Positions 7,903 to 15,090 of a DNA stretch of 15,090 nucleotides are shown piece by piece. The notes below the pieces were generated by a model. That model ran no database searches. It saw nothing but the letters and a program-made list of their open reading frames with translations, and was not told the origin of the DNA. The number at the start of each line of letters is the position of its first letter. Positions within the stretch are counted from its first letter, which is position 1. A program made the position numbers and the translations under genes. This DNA comes from an uncultured Steroidobacter sp. (GTDB taxonomy: Bacteria; Pseudomonadota; Gammaproteobacteria; Steroidobacterales; Steroidobacteraceae), in assembly GCA_946478975.1 (NCBI GenBank), contig CAMLEO010000171.1, forward strand, positions 1 to 15,090, given 5' to 3'.

Positions 7903-8201
7903 GACTGCGCGAGAGCGCGTCTGCGCTGCTCCTCTTGCACTTGTTGCACGGATAACTCGGTTTGCATGGCAATGACGCGCACCAGCCGATGGGTGCTGCT
8001 GAGGGGCAGGCTGAGTGCGTGCAGACGCTCCCAGATACGAATGCGATCTTCAGGGCTGTTGAGGGGCGAGCTCTGCGAGGCGATCTGTTCCTTGCGCTCG
8101 GCTGCTCGTTCGGCTTCTTCCCGCTGGACTGCGGCGCGCCGATCCGAAACATTCATCACACCGAGCTGCACGTCGCTGGTGGATGATCGATGAATACTCA
8201 T
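7899..8201 (-). CDS. Small helical protein of unknown function (100 aa), first gene of a two-gene unit
   Basis: 100 residues. The start at 8201 is well supported by a strong Shine-Dalgarno GGAGG (complement of 8207-8211) 5 nt upstream. The N-terminal third is polar (MSIHRSSTSDVQLG), followed by a charged helix (RRAAVQREEAERAAERKEQ) and a more conserved-looking C-terminal region, about 48-98, with DRIRIWERLHALSLP and VRVIAMQTELSVQQVQEEQRRR. The last part resembles a short helical bundle or coiled coil, possibly nucleic-acid or protein binding; that is inference. No signal peptide and no recognised family. It lies after the terminator hairpin of the RRM gene and overlaps the 77-residue ORF by 4 bp (ATGA). 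Confidence 0.75.
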   Translation of the reverse strand: MSIHRSSTSDVQLGVMNVSDRRAAVQREEAERAAERKEQIASQSSPLNSPEDRIRIWERLHALSLPLSSTHRLVRVIAMQTELSVQQVQEEQRRRALAQS

Positions 8202-8230
8202 TACTCCCTCCGCTAACTAGAAGAGAAGGG

Positions 8231-8266
8231 CCGCACGCGCCCCATCACATGATGGCGCGCGTGCGG
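8231..8266 (-). terminator. Long hairpin immediately after the RRM gene
   Basis: A 10-bp perfect stem, 8231-8240 against 8257-8266 (CCGCACGCGC and its complement), continues past a single C/C mismatch into an inner stem (CCATC / GATGG, 4-nt loop). It begins 10 bp after the RRM stop on the minus strand. The bases after it (CCCTTCTCTTCT) are pyrimidine-rich rather than a pure T-run, so it is a probable but not textbook intrinsic terminator. Confidence 0.6.
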
Positions 8267-8275
8267 ATTTAGCAT

Positions 8276-8581
8276 TTACCAGCGACCGCCGCCACCGCCG
8301 CCACCGCCGCGATGACCGCCACCGCCGCCGCCGCCACGGGGCTTGTCCTGCGCCTCATTGACCTTCAACGGGCGACCGCCCATGTCCTGGCCATTCAGGT
8401 TCTGGATCGCACGCGCCGCATCGGCACGCGGCATTTCCACGAAGCCGAAGCCACGCGGACGACCGGTTTCGCGATCGTTGATCAGTGCGACGGATTCGAC
8501 CGTGCCATGCTGCGAGAACAGCGCGCGGACCGACGCTTCGTCGGCGGTGAAGGGCAGGTTGCCCACATAAATCTTGCTCAT
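8276..8581 (-). CDS. Small RRM-domain RNA-binding protein with glycine-rich tail
   Basis: 101 residues from an ATG at 8581; GGAG lies 6 nt upstream and supports it over a TTG 12 bp earlier. A single RNA-recognition motif fills residues 2-77. RNP2 is IYVGNL (4-9) and RNP1 is RGFGFVEM (43-50), with the aromatics expected to stack on RNA bases. The tail (82-101) is nearly all glycine with RG/HRG steps and a final RW, like the Gly-rich tails of cyanobacterial Rbp proteins and eukaryotic GRPs. Such bacterial proteins are often cold-inducible RNA chaperones; here that is family knowledge, supported only by the long leader upstream (8582 to about 8737). It is flanked by a candidate promoter upstream and a hairpin downstream, so probably monocistronic. 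Confidence 0.95.
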   Translation of the reverse strand: MSKIYVGNLPFTADEASVRALFSQHGTVESVALINDRETGRPRGFGFVEMPRADAARAIQNLNGQDMGGRPLKVNEAQDKPRGGGGGGGHRGGGGGGGGRW

Positions 8582-8743
8582 TCGATACTCCAAAAAATCA
8601 AGGCGTTTGCGACGCCCAACGGATGGTTCCGCAACTATTCGGTTTAGGTTGACTGGTCGCGCGTCGAGAGGAAAGGCGCGGGTGAACCTAACGGAGCACC
8701 GAAGACCAAGCGAAGATAAAGAGAAAGGTTACGAGCCGGGCTT

Positions 8744-8749
8744 ACTATA
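8744..8749 (-). promoter_or_regulatory. Candidate -10 element for the RRM gene, implying a leader of about 155 nt
   Basis: On the minus strand the bases read TATAGT, the best -10 match in the 246-bp gap between YbiT and the RRM gene. No -35 resembling TTGACA is visible 16-18 bp further upstream, so this is weak. If used, transcription would start near 8737 and leave a leader of about 155 nt with a pyrimidine-rich early part. Long leaders are typical of cold-regulated RNA-binding protein genes. Confidence 0.3.
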
Positions 8750-8786
8750 CACGCCCGCAGACCGGCGTGGGGCCTTATTTTTGCAT

Positions 8787-8807
8787 CGGGCGCCGCAAGG
8801 GCACCCG
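8787..8807 (-). terminator. Hairpin 20 bp after the ybiT stop, possible terminator
   Basis: An 8-bp stem with one G-T pair (8787-8794 against 8800-8807) and a 5-nt loop, on the minus strand after the ybiT stop. The bases that follow are A-rich (GCAAAAATAA), not T-rich, so intrinsic termination is doubtful. It may instead protect an RNA 3' end or be a Rho-assisted stop. Confidence 0.35.
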
Positions 8808-8827
8808 CTGCCGATATTTCCTACGAC

Positions 8828-10432
8828 TTACGCCGCCAGATCCTTCGCCTGCAGATATTCGTCATAAGTGCCCTTGAAGTCGACGATGGTGCCGCCCTTG
8901 CGCACTTCGATGATGCGATTGGCGATGCCGCCGACGAACTCGCGGTCGTGCGAAACGAAAATCAGCGTGCCGGGATATTTCTCGACGCCGATCTGCAGCG
9001 ACTCGATCGTTTCCATGTCCATGTGGTTGGTGGGCTCGTCCATCAGCATGACGTTCGGCTTGGTGAGCATCAGCTTGCCGTAGATCATGCGGCCTTTCTC
9101 GCCGCCCGACAGCACCTTGACGGACTTGCGAGTTTCTTCGCCCGAAAACAACAAACGGCCGAGCGTCGCACGCACGATCTGGTCGTCATCGCTCTTCGCA
9201 CGCCACTCGCTCATCCAGGTGAACAAATCCAGCTTCTCCGCAAATTCCGCCTGCGGATCCTGCGGCATGTAACCAACCTTTGCACTTTCCACCCAGGTGA
9301 CCGTGCCTGCGGTCGGCTGCAGCTCGCCGGCGAGCACTCGCATCAACGTCGTCTTGCCGACGCCGTTGGCGCCGATGATCGCGATGCGCTCGCCCGCTTC
9401 GACGTTGAAGCTGATGTTGTTCAGCACTTTCACATCCGCGCCGGGGTAAGCGAAGCTCAGCCCTTCGATGGTCACGGCGTTGCGATACAGCTTCTTTTCC
9501 TGCTCGAAGCGAATGTATGGATTCTGCCGCGACGACGGCTTGATCTCCTCGATCTTGATCTTGTCGATTTGTTTCAGGCGCGAGGTCGCCTGGCGCGCCT
9601 TGGAGGCGTTCGCCGAGAAGCGGCGCACGAATTCCTGCAAATCCGAAATGCGATCTTTCGCCTTGGCGTTCGCGGCCTCCACGCGCTCGCGCGCCTGCGT
9701 CGACGCGAGCATGAAGTCGTCGTAGTTGCCCGGATAGATCTTGATCTGGCCGTAATCGAGATCGGCCATGTGCGTGCACACTGAATTCAGGAAGTGACGA
9801 TCGTGGCTGATGATCACCATGGTCGCGTCGTAATCGTTGAGCACGCGCTCCAGCCAGCGAATCGAATGGATGTCCAGGTTGTTGGTGGGCTCGTCCAGCA
9901 GCAGCACGTCGGGCCGCGAGAACAACGCCTGCGCCAGCAGCACGCGCAATTTCCAGCCCGGCGCGATTTCGCGCATCGGGCCGTTGTGAAGCGCCGGATC
10001 GATGCCGGCGTCGGTGAGAATGCTGGCAGCGCGGGATTCCGCGTCGTAACCGCCGTATTCGGCGAACTTTCCTTCCAGCTCCGCGGCGCGCATGTAGTCG
10101 TCATCGGTCGCTTCCGGATTGGCGTAGATGCGATCGCGCTCGACCATCGCATTCCACATCTCCACGTGCCCTTGCATGACCACGTCCAGCACGCGCTGAT
10201 CTTCGTACGCGAACTGATCCTGGCGCAGCTTGCCCAGGCGCAGCCCGTTCATGAGCATGACTTCGCCCGAGCTCGGCTCCAACTCGCGGCCGAGAATTTT
10301 CATGAACGTGGATTTGCCGCAGCCGTTGGCGCCGATCAGGCCATAGCGATTGCCGTCGGCAAACTTGACCGAGACTTGCTCGAACAGCGGCTTGGCGCCG
10401 AATTGAATGGAAACGTTAGCGGTGGAGAGCAT
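8828..10432 (-). CDS. ybiT: ABC-F family ATPase YbiT (ribosome-associated translation factor)
   Basis: 534 residues from an ATG at 10432; the opening [21 protein letters not shown] matches the start of E. coli YbiT from memory. A GTG at 10477 gives a longer frame but abuts the preceding stop and lacks homology. Two ABC domains without membrane segments: Walker A at 34-42 (GANGCGKST) and 354-362 (GANGVGKTT), Walker B with DEPT at 180-183 and 465-468, signature LSGGEKGRM at 441-449, and a degenerate first signature (APGWKLR). Switch histidines are H210 and H495. The interdomain linker, about 240-305, contains [16 protein letters not shown], the P-site-tRNA-interaction region. ABC-F proteins bind the ribosomal E site and affect the P-site tRNA. 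It follows the transporter gene by 46 bp, and the two may share a transcript. Confidence 0.95.
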   Translation of the reverse strand: MLSTANVSIQFGAKPLFEQVSVKFADGNRYGLIGANGCGKSTFMKILGRELEPSSGEVMLMNGLRLGKLRQDQFAYEDQRVLDVVMQGHVEMWNAMVERDRIYANPEATDDDYMRAAELEGKFAEYGGYDAESRAASILTDAGIDPALHNGPMREIAPGWKLRVLLAQALFSRPDVLLLDEPTNNLDIHSIRWLERVLNDYDATMVIISHDRHFLNSVCTHMADLDYGQIKIYPGNYDDFMLASTQARERVEAANAKAKDRISDLQEFVRRFSANASKARQATSRLKQIDKIKIEEIKPSSRQNPYIRFEQEKKLYRNAVTIEGLSFAYPGADVKVLNNISFNVEAGERIAIIGANGVGKTTLMRVLAGELQPTAGTVTWVESAKVGYMPQDPQAEFAEKLDLFTWMSEWRAKSDDDQIVRATLGRLLFSGEETRKSVKVLSGGEKGRMIYGKLMLTKPNVMLMDEPTNHMDMETIESLQIGVEKYPGTLIFVSHDREFVGGIANRIIEVRKGGTIVDFKGTYDEYLQAKDLAA

Positions 10433-10478
10433 GAGCGAAGCTTGTCGTTTATTCCGGAAAATGTCGGCCAAAGGCACC

Positions 10479-11762
10479 CTACAGTTGTGGCTGCCGCTCG
10501 CGGATCAAGAGCAGCGCGAGCAGCGTCACGGCGCCTGCCGCCGTGAGGTAATACCCGACATAAGCCAGACCGTAGTGGGTTGCCAGCCAGGTGGCGAGGT
10601 ACGGCGCGAGCGAGGCGCCGACGATGCCGGCCAGATTGAAAGTCAGCGAGGCGCCAGTGTACCGCACCGAGGTTGGAAACAGCTCGGACAATGCAGTGCC
10701 GAGCGGTCCGTACGTCAGCCCCATCACCGCCAGGCCAAGTGACAGAAATGTGACGACCCGCAGCGGCGACCCCGAGCTGAACAGCGGTTCGAACAGCAGG
10801 CCGAACGCCATGACGGCAATTGCCGACGCGATCAGCATCGCTCGCCGCCCGCGCTTATCAGCAATTACCGCAGACACCGGAATCGTCACGGCGAAGAACA
10901 GCACGCCGATCATTTGCAGGACCAGGAACTCGGCGCGCGAGTAACCGAGATGCGACGTGCCCCAGCTCAGCGAAAACACCGTCATCAAATAAAACACCAC
11001 GAATGTCGCGGTCGCTGCGAAAGTGCCCAGAATCAAGGTCCGCGGATGCTGTGTGAACACGGCGAGCATCGGCACGCGCACGCGTTCGTTGTTATCGATG
11101 GCACGCTGGAATGCCGGCGTTTCGGCGAGCCGCAAGCGTACATACAAACCCATGAACACCAATAACGCGCTCGCCAGGAACGGCACGCGCCAGCCCCAGG
11201 CAAAAAATTCTGCGTCGGTGAGATAGTTCGTCAATGCCAGGAACACGCCGGTGGAGCACAAAAATCCGATCGGTGCGCCCAACTGCGGAAACATGCCGTA
11301 CCACGCCTGTTTGCCCGGCGGCGCGTTCTCGGTCGCGAGCAGCACCGCCCCACCCCATTCACCGCCCAACCCCAGGCCCTGACCGAAGCGGCACAGCGCG
11401 AGCAGCAGCGGTGCCAGCAGGCCGATGGATTGATAGGTCGGCAGCAGGCCGATGAACACCGTCGACAAGCCCATCGTCAGCAGCGCGGCAACCAGCGTCG
11501 CCTTGCGGCCGATGCGATCGCCAAAGTGACCGAACACTGCCGAGCCCACCGGGCGCGCGAAAAACGCCAGCGCGAACGTCGCCAGGGACTGAAGCGTCGC
11601 CGAGGCAGCGTCGCCGGCCGGGAAAAATAGCGACGGGAACACCAGCACCGCAGCGGTGGCGTAGATGTAAAAATCGAAAAATTCGATCGTGGTGCCGATC
11701 AGGCTCGCAAACAGCACCCGTCGCGGCGAGTTGCCCACGCCGCCCGCTCCCATCTGGCTCAT
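10479..11762 (-). CDS. yhjE: MHS-family MFS transporter, YhjE-like
   Basis: 427 residues from an ATG at 11762; upstream in-frame codons to 11984 encode a non-membrane, low-homology stretch crossing the divergent promoter region and were rejected. About twelve TM helices are evident. MFS signatures are [10 protein letters not shown] (78-87) in loop 2-3 and ADKRGRR (301-307) in the second half. [15 protein letters not shown] (125-139) and [11 protein letters not shown] (360-370) mark the metabolite:H+ symporter family (relatives ShiA, ProP, KgtP). The segment [21 protein letters not shown] is very close to E. coli YhjE from memory. It is an inner-membrane proton symporter for a small organic solute, probably an organic acid or zwitterion; the substrate is not established even for YhjE. 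A weak purine-rich ribosome site (AAGAAG) precedes the start. Confidence 0.93.
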   Translation of the reverse strand: MSQMGAGGVGNSPRRVLFASLIGTTIEFFDFYIYATAAVLVFPSLFFPAGDAASATLQSLATFALAFFARPVGSAVFGHFGDRIGRKATLVAALLTMGLSTVFIGLLPTYQSIGLLAPLLLALCRFGQGLGLGGEWGGAVLLATENAPPGKQAWYGMFPQLGAPIGFLCSTGVFLALTNYLTDAEFFAWGWRVPFLASALLVFMGLYVRLRLAETPAFQRAIDNNERVRVPMLAVFTQHPRTLILGTFAATATFVVFYLMTVFSLSWGTSHLGYSRAEFLVLQMIGVLFFAVTIPVSAVIADKRGRRAMLIASAIAVMAFGLLFEPLFSSGSPLRVVTFLSLGLAVMGLTYGPLGTALSELFPTSVRYTGASLTFNLAGIVGASLAPYLATWLATHYGLAYVGYYLTAAGAVTLLALLLIRERQPQL

Positions 11763-11934
11763 TCGCTTCTTGGTGTGGCTTGAAGGACCTGCCGGTCGCG
11801 GCAGGGCGCGGATTCTCGCACGAATCGCCGCCCCGAAAAAATCCAAGCGCGGCCGCGACTTTCGGCCAGATGGCAGGGCCGGCACGGCCCGTACAATCGC
11901 GCCTTCCGTTGCTGTGCAGGGCTGAAAGTCGTTT
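11763..11934. promoter_or_regulatory. Divergent intergenic region with candidate promoter for the VWA gene
   Basis: 172 bp between two genes pointing apart, so it must hold promoters for both. For the plus strand, TACAAT at 11892-11897 is a good -10, about 38 bp before the ATG; the -35 is weak (ATGGCA, 11870-11875, 16-bp spacing). Immediately upstream a small inverted repeat GGGCC/GGCCC (11876-11890) lies between these elements. A perfect 7-bp hairpin, CCTGCCG / CGGCAGG with a GTCG loop (11788-11805), is 26 bp upstream of the transporter start and would fall in its leader. Confidence 0.4.
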
Positions 11935-13572
11935 ATGTTCACCTCCTCCGGTTGGCGCACGCTGGTCTCGGCGCTCGTTGTCATATTCCTGTCGGCGTCG
12001 CCCGCGTTCGCCGCCCCTTCGCTGAAAGCGCCGGCAGCGGCGGAGATCGGCGGGCAGATCGAGATTCAGATCGCCGGCAGTTCCAATCCGCGTGACTTCG
12101 TCACCATCGTTCCCAAGGGCTATCCCGAGGGCAAATACAACGATTACGAATATGCCAAGCAGAGCGCGGTGAAACTCGCGGTGCCCGCGGCGCCGGGCGA
12201 TTACGAAATTCGTTTGCTCGGCGCGGAGAGCCCGTATCCGACGCTGACGCGGCTGCCGCTGAAAGCAAACGGCGTCACGGTGAAGCTGGAGGCGCCGGAC
12301 CGCGTCGATGCCGGCTCGAACATTCAGGTGAAATGGACCGGCCCGAACAACGAGCGCGATTACGTGGCGATCGGTTCGGCCAGCCGGCCGTACATCGTTT
12401 ATGAGTACACGCGCAACGCGAATCCGGTGACGCTCGAAGTGCCGGATCAGACGGGCGAATATGAGTTGCGTTACATCCTCGGCGTCGGCGACAAGGTGGT
12501 TGGCACGCGCAAGCTGATCGTCGGCGGCGTGGGCGCTTCAGTGCAGGCGCCGGCGGAAGCGGTCGCGGGTTCGACGTTCAATGTCACTTGGACCGGGCCG
12601 AACAATTCGCACGACTACATCACCGTCGTGCCCAAAGGCTCGCCGGAAGGCCGCTACACCGATTACAGCTACAGCGATAAAGGCAGCCCCGCCAGACTGA
12701 TCGCGCCGCTCGAAGCCGGTGAGTATGAAATTTGGTATGCGACCGGCCAGACGCACGCGACGCTCGCGCGAGCAAACATTCGCATCACTCCGGCCAAGCA
12801 GGAGCCCGGCAAGCTCGCAGTGACCGCCACGGATGCGATCTCCGCCGGCGGCGGCATCGAGATCATTCTCGACGCGTCCGGCAGCATGCTGCAAAAGATC
12901 AACGGTCAGCGTCGCATCGACATTGCGAAACAAACATTGACCAAACTCACGTCGTCCACGCTTCCGGCCGGCACGCCGTTCGCTTTGCGCGTGTTCGGGC
13001 GTGAGGTCGATTCATGCCAGACCGATTTGGATATCCCCGTGCGGCCGCTTGATGCCGCCGCGGTCGCGACCACGATCAATGCGCTGCAGGCGAAGAACAA
13101 TGCCAAGACGCCGATCGGTGCGTCGCTCGAAAAAGTCACATCGGATCTGGCCGGCGTCAAATGCGAACGCCTGGTCGTGCTGCTCACCGATGGCGAAGAA
13201 ACCTGCGGCGGCGATCCCGCTGCCGCGATCGCGTCTTTGCAGAAGGCCGGCATCACCGTGCGCATCAACATCGTCGGCTTCGCCATCGACGACGAAAAAC
13301 TCGCCAGCACCTTCCGCCTCTGGGCCGACCTCGGCAGCGGCAGCTACTTCGACGCCAAAGACGCCGCCGGCCTGAGCCAGGCCCTCACCCAATCCCTGCG
13401 CGCAAGCTTCGAAGTGGTCAACCCCCAAGGCCGCGTCGTCGCCAGCGGCATCACCGGCGGCACCCCCCTCTCCCTCCTCCCCGGCTCCTACACGGTGCGG
13501 ATCAAGGGCCAGCCCAACCGGGCGCAACCGGTGAAGGTTGAATCGAAGACGACGGCGACGGTAAAGCTGTAG
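11935..13572 (+). CDS. Secreted VWA-domain protein with three Ig-like repeats
   Basis: 545 residues with an Ala-X-Ala type signal peptide (VSALVVIFLSASPAFA), so exported. Three homologous beta domains occupy about 28-110, 114-197 and 201-287. Each has an N-x-x-D-(F/Y)-(V/I) core and a closing G-(D/E)-YE(I/L) motif; copies 2 and 3 share WTGPNN, copies 1 and 3 share VPKG.PEG. A von Willebrand A domain (about 305-490) has a complete MIDAS: DASGS with D313, S315 and S317, then Thr392 in KTPIG, then D419 in LLTDGEE. A small beta domain resembling carboxypeptidase-regulatory folds closes the protein (491-545). Metal-dependent adhesion to a protein ligand in the periplasm or at the cell surface is the family expectation; the ligand is unknown. 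It appears monocistronic. Codons in 13264-13493 are almost all C-ending, unlike either flank. Confidence 0.92.
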   Translation: MFTSSGWRTLVSALVVIFLSASPAFAAPSLKAPAAAEIGGQIEIQIAGSSNPRDFVTIVPKGYPEGKYNDYEYAKQSAVKLAVPAAPGDYEIRLLGAESPYPTLTRLPLKANGVTVKLEAPDRVDAGSNIQVKWTGPNNERDYVAIGSASRPYIVYEYTRNANPVTLEVPDQTGEYELRYILGVGDKVVGTRKLIVGGVGASVQAPAEAVAGSTFNVTWTGPNNSHDYITVVPKGSPEGRYTDYSYSDKGSPARLIAPLEAGEYEIWYATGQTHATLARANIRITPAKQEPGKLAVTATDAISAGGGIEIILDASGSMLQKINGQRRIDIAKQTLTKLTSSTLPAGTPFALRVFGREVDSCQTDLDIPVRPLDAAAVATTINALQAKNNAKTPIGASLEKVTSDLAGVKCERLVVLLTDGEETCGGDPAAAIASLQKAGITVRINIVGFAIDDEKLASTFRLWADLGSGSYFDAKDAAGLSQALTQSLRASFEVVNPQGRVVASGITGGTPLSLLPGSYTVRIKGQPNRAQPVKVESKTTATVKL

Positions 13573-13590
13573 GCGGCGGCTTGCGCGAGT

Positions 13591-13619
13591 TTGCAATATT
13601 ACAAATATTGCAATATGGT
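13591..13619 (+). promoter_or_regulatory. AT-rich palindrome and promoter of the regulator/nucleotidyltransferase unit
   Basis: A perfect 9-bp inverted repeat (TTGCAATAT at 13591-13599, complement at 13605-13613, 5-bp spacer) lies in an otherwise GC-rich region. TTGCAATAT also recurs as a direct copy at 13608-13616. TTGCAA (13591-13596) and TATGGT (13614-13619) form a -35/-10 pair with exactly 17-bp spacing, so the palindrome covers the core promoter. The predicted start falls at about 13626, the A of the ATG. Binding by the XRE protein encoded immediately downstream is inferred. Confidence 0.65.
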
Positions 13620-13625
13620 TCTGCC

Positions 13626-14315
13626 ATGACCAGCGAACGGTTCAAAGCCGGGCGATTGCAGGCTCGGCTGACGCAAAAGCAGGCTGCCGCGGCCTTGGGC
13701 GTGTCGCAGCCTTACCTTTCGCAGCTGGAAATGGGGCAACGGCCCGTAACACCGGAGCTGGCGCGTGCAGCTACCGCGTTGTATCGCTTGCCTGCCACGG
13801 CGCTGCCGATGCCCGAGCCGCCGTCCAAGGAAGATGTCGCAGACAGCGCCGAACTTGCGCGCAAGCTTGCAGGTTTGGGCTATCGAGGGTTTTCACACCT
13901 GCGCGCCCGCAAGTCGAATCCCGCCGCTGTCGTCTTCGAAGCGCTGCTTCGGGACGATCTCGAAACTCGACTTGCGGAAGCGCTTCCCTGGGTCCTGCTC
14001 ACGTATCCGGACTTGGACTGGTCTTGGCTCGTGCGCCACGCAAAGCTGCACGACATACAGAATCGCCTGGGATTTCTGGTGGCGGTTGCAAAGGGCCTCG
14101 CCGCGGGCCGGCCGGAGTTTGAGCCCGCATTCACTCAACTCTCCGCTGTCGAACAACAGCTCGAACGTGCCCGCCTCGCACGCGAAGACACGCTGTGTCG
14201 CGAATCAATGCCGACGGCCGAGCGCCAATGGCTGAAGGCGCACCGCTCGGCGCTCGCAAAACATTGGAATCTGCTGACCGGCTTGAGCGCCGATCAGCTT
14301 GCTTATGCGCACTGA
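13626..14315 (+). CDS. XRE-type helix-turn-helix regulator, antitoxin-like partner of the nucleotidyltransferase
   Basis: 229 residues from an ATG at 13626; no ribosome site is visible, and the predicted transcription start coincides with the ATG, so a leaderless mRNA is possible. Residues 6-55 form an XRE/Cro-like HTH (RLQARLTQKQAAAALGVSQ, then PYLSQLEMGQRPVT), where the SQPYLSQLE helix should read DNA. The remainder is a helical domain (about 70-229; LPWVLLTYPDLDWSWLV, VEQQLERARLARED) of no recognised family; I suggest it contacts the downstream gene product. The gene overlaps the nucleotidyltransferase ORF by 11 bp. The palindrome at 13591-13613 is its likely operator, giving autoregulation as in many toxin-antitoxin loci. 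Inference: DNA-binding antitoxin. Confidence 0.88.
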   Translation: MTSERFKAGRLQARLTQKQAAAALGVSQPYLSQLEMGQRPVTPELARAATALYRLPATALPMPEPPSKEDVADSAELARKLAGLGYRGFSHLRARKSNPAAVVFEALLRDDLETRLAEALPWVLLTYPDLDWSWLVRHAKLHDIQNRLGFLVAVAKGLAAGRPEFEPAFTQLSAVEQQLERARLAREDTLCRESMPTAERQWLKAHRSALAKHWNLLTGLSADQLAYAH

Positions 14316-14856
14316 GGCCGGGCCGGTTGAACCGTGGCGGTCCTTCCTTGCGGAGCTGGACGCGCTCTTGAAAGGCCCGGTCGAGTTACGTTGTCTCGGC
14401 GGTTTTGTCGTGACCCAGCAGTACGGCATCGGCCGCGAAACTTCCGATATCGATTTCTTGAGCGTGCTGGCGCAATCGCCCGAGGACAACATCGAAACAT
14501 TGGCCGGATTGGGTTCGCAGTTACATCGCAAACATCGCCTGTACATGCAGTACGTCGGCATCGCGACGCCACCGGCGGATTACGCGAGCCGACTGATTCG
14601 TATGTTTCCCTCGGCACCCTGGAAGCGATTAAGACTCTTCGGCCTGGACCCAACCGACATCGCGCTTGCCAAACTGGAGCGCAATATCGAGCGGGATCGC
14701 GAAGATTTTCTTCGCCTCGCCAATGCGGGCTACATCGACCGTGATGTGCTGAAACAACGCTACTTCGACGAACTGCGACCGTATCTGCTCAATCGCGTCT
14801 CGTGGCACGACAAAACATTGGAGCTGTGGCTGGCGATGGCTTGGCCAACGGCGTAA
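14305..14856 (+). CDS. DUF6036-like nucleotidyltransferase, putative toxin of a two-gene module
   Basis: 183 residues from an ATG at 14305 inside the end of the regulator gene (11-bp overlap; a TTG at 14299 is 6 bp earlier). The fold is a minimal nucleotidyltransferase: LGGFVVTQQY (31-40) supplies the GG turn, and TSDIDF (46-51) the two metal-binding aspartates D48 and D50. The later segment DPTDIALAKLERNIERDREDF (split across about 115-135) matches the D-x-x-L-x-K-L-x-R ... RD-x-x-D pattern of DUF6036 and AbiEii-like proteins. These enzymes transfer nucleotides to RNA or protein targets; some are tRNA-directed toxins (AbiEii/MenT). Target here is unknown. No TM or signal peptide, so cytoplasmic. 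It ends 7 bp from the convergent ORF on the other strand. Confidence 0.85.
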   Translation: MRTEAGPVEPWRSFLAELDALLKGPVELRCLGGFVVTQQYGIGRETSDIDFLSVLAQSPEDNIETLAGLGSQLHRKHRLYMQYVGIATPPADYASRLIRMFPSAPWKRLRLFGLDPTDIALAKLERNIERDREDFLRLANAGYIDRDVLKQRYFDELRPYLLNRVSWHDKTLELWLAMAWPTA

Positions 14857-14863
14857 CCACGCG

Positions 14864-15090
14864 TTAAAACATCCCCTCTTTCTCCGGCTCCTGCGCCAAC
14901 CTCTGAAACGTTTGTTTCATCGCGTTCACGCGAGAGATGTAGCCGCGGACGGAGTGGTCGCCGCACTTCTGGCCGGGGAGAGTGTGGAAGCCGCGGCGGG
15001 CGTAGCTGTCGGCGGCGGCGGCGCCGCCGACCTGGATGACGGCGGCGGGGGGGTGTTTTTGTTTGTGTGTTGGGTTTCGGGTGTGATTGC
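14864..15090 (-). CDS. C-terminal part of an unrecognised protein (truncated by window edge)
   Basis: Minus-strand frame open from the right edge to a TAA at 14864-14866, about 75 codons. The visible end contains a structured-looking part (YARRGFHTLPGQKCGDHSV, then RGYISRVNAMKQTFQRL) and finishes EPEKEGMF. The segment before it is low complexity (HPPAAVIQVGGAAAADS) over a G7 run at 15047-15053. I do not recognise the family. Codons are strongly C-ending, as expected for a real gene here, and no plus-strand frame competes. It is convergent with the nucleotidyltransferase gene, whose stop is 7 bp away. Confidence 0.65.
   Translation of the reverse strand, partial: NHTRNPTHKQKHPPAAVIQVGGAAAADSYARRGFHTLPGQKCGDHSVRGYISRVNAMKQTFQRLAQEPEKEGMF

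Noticed and set aside
8784..8816. Attenuator or riboswitch in the ybiT-RRM gap
   Set aside because: Only one hairpin with the wrong flanking (A-rich) sequence is visible; no known riboswitch motif could be matched by eye.
11763..11984. N-terminal extension of the transporter to 11984
   Set aside because: It would cross the divergent promoter region and overlap the signal peptide of the VWA gene; MHS homology begins right after the ATG at 11762.

Overview
The window looks like chromosomal DNA from a GC-rich gammaproteobacterium. The best guess is the Xanthomonadales / Nevskiales / Steroidobacter side of the class. This rests on close resemblance (from memory) of two proteins to E. coli YbiT and YhjE, on a glycine-tailed RRM protein, and on a propeller-type diguanylate cyclase of the sort common there. 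Genus cannot be read from the sequence. There is no IS element, integrase, tRNA, rRNA or CRISPR array.

Layout. From 1 to 11762 every gene is on the minus strand. In transcription order these are: a YhjE-like MHS-family transporter (10479-11762); the ABC-F translation factor YbiT (8828-10432); a 246-bp leader and spacer; a small RRM RNA-binding protein with its own hairpin terminator (8276-8581); two tiny overlapping ORFs of unknown function (7899-8201, 7669-7902); a 236-bp spacer; a large sensor with 13-14 propeller repeats, Y_Y_Y, one TM helix and an intact GGDEF domain (4220-7432); a protein with PAS, GGDEF and EAL-like domains whose enzymatic motifs are both lost (2566-4203); a secreted subtilisin-type protease ending in eleven tandem six-residue repeats (307-2442); a hairpin terminator; and the start of a membrane protein that runs off the left edge. 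From 11935 the plus strand carries a secreted VWA protein with three Ig-like repeats (11935-13572), then a compact two-gene unit of XRE-type regulator plus DUF6036-like nucleotidyltransferase (13626-14856). This unit is preceded by an AT-rich palindrome. A convergent partial ORF runs off the right edge.

How the genes work together. The sensor cyclase and the degenerate GGDEF-EAL protein are 16 bp apart and probably form one operon: one makes c-di-GMP in response to a periplasmic signal, the other more likely binds or relays than makes or breaks it. The regulator/nucleotidyltransferase pair has the architecture of a toxin-antitoxin or defence-type module: antitoxin-like DNA binder first, 11-bp gene overlap, operator-like palindrome on the promoter. 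It is the best candidate here for a poorly described system. The protease with its (GYTWNQ)11 tail is the most unusual single protein.
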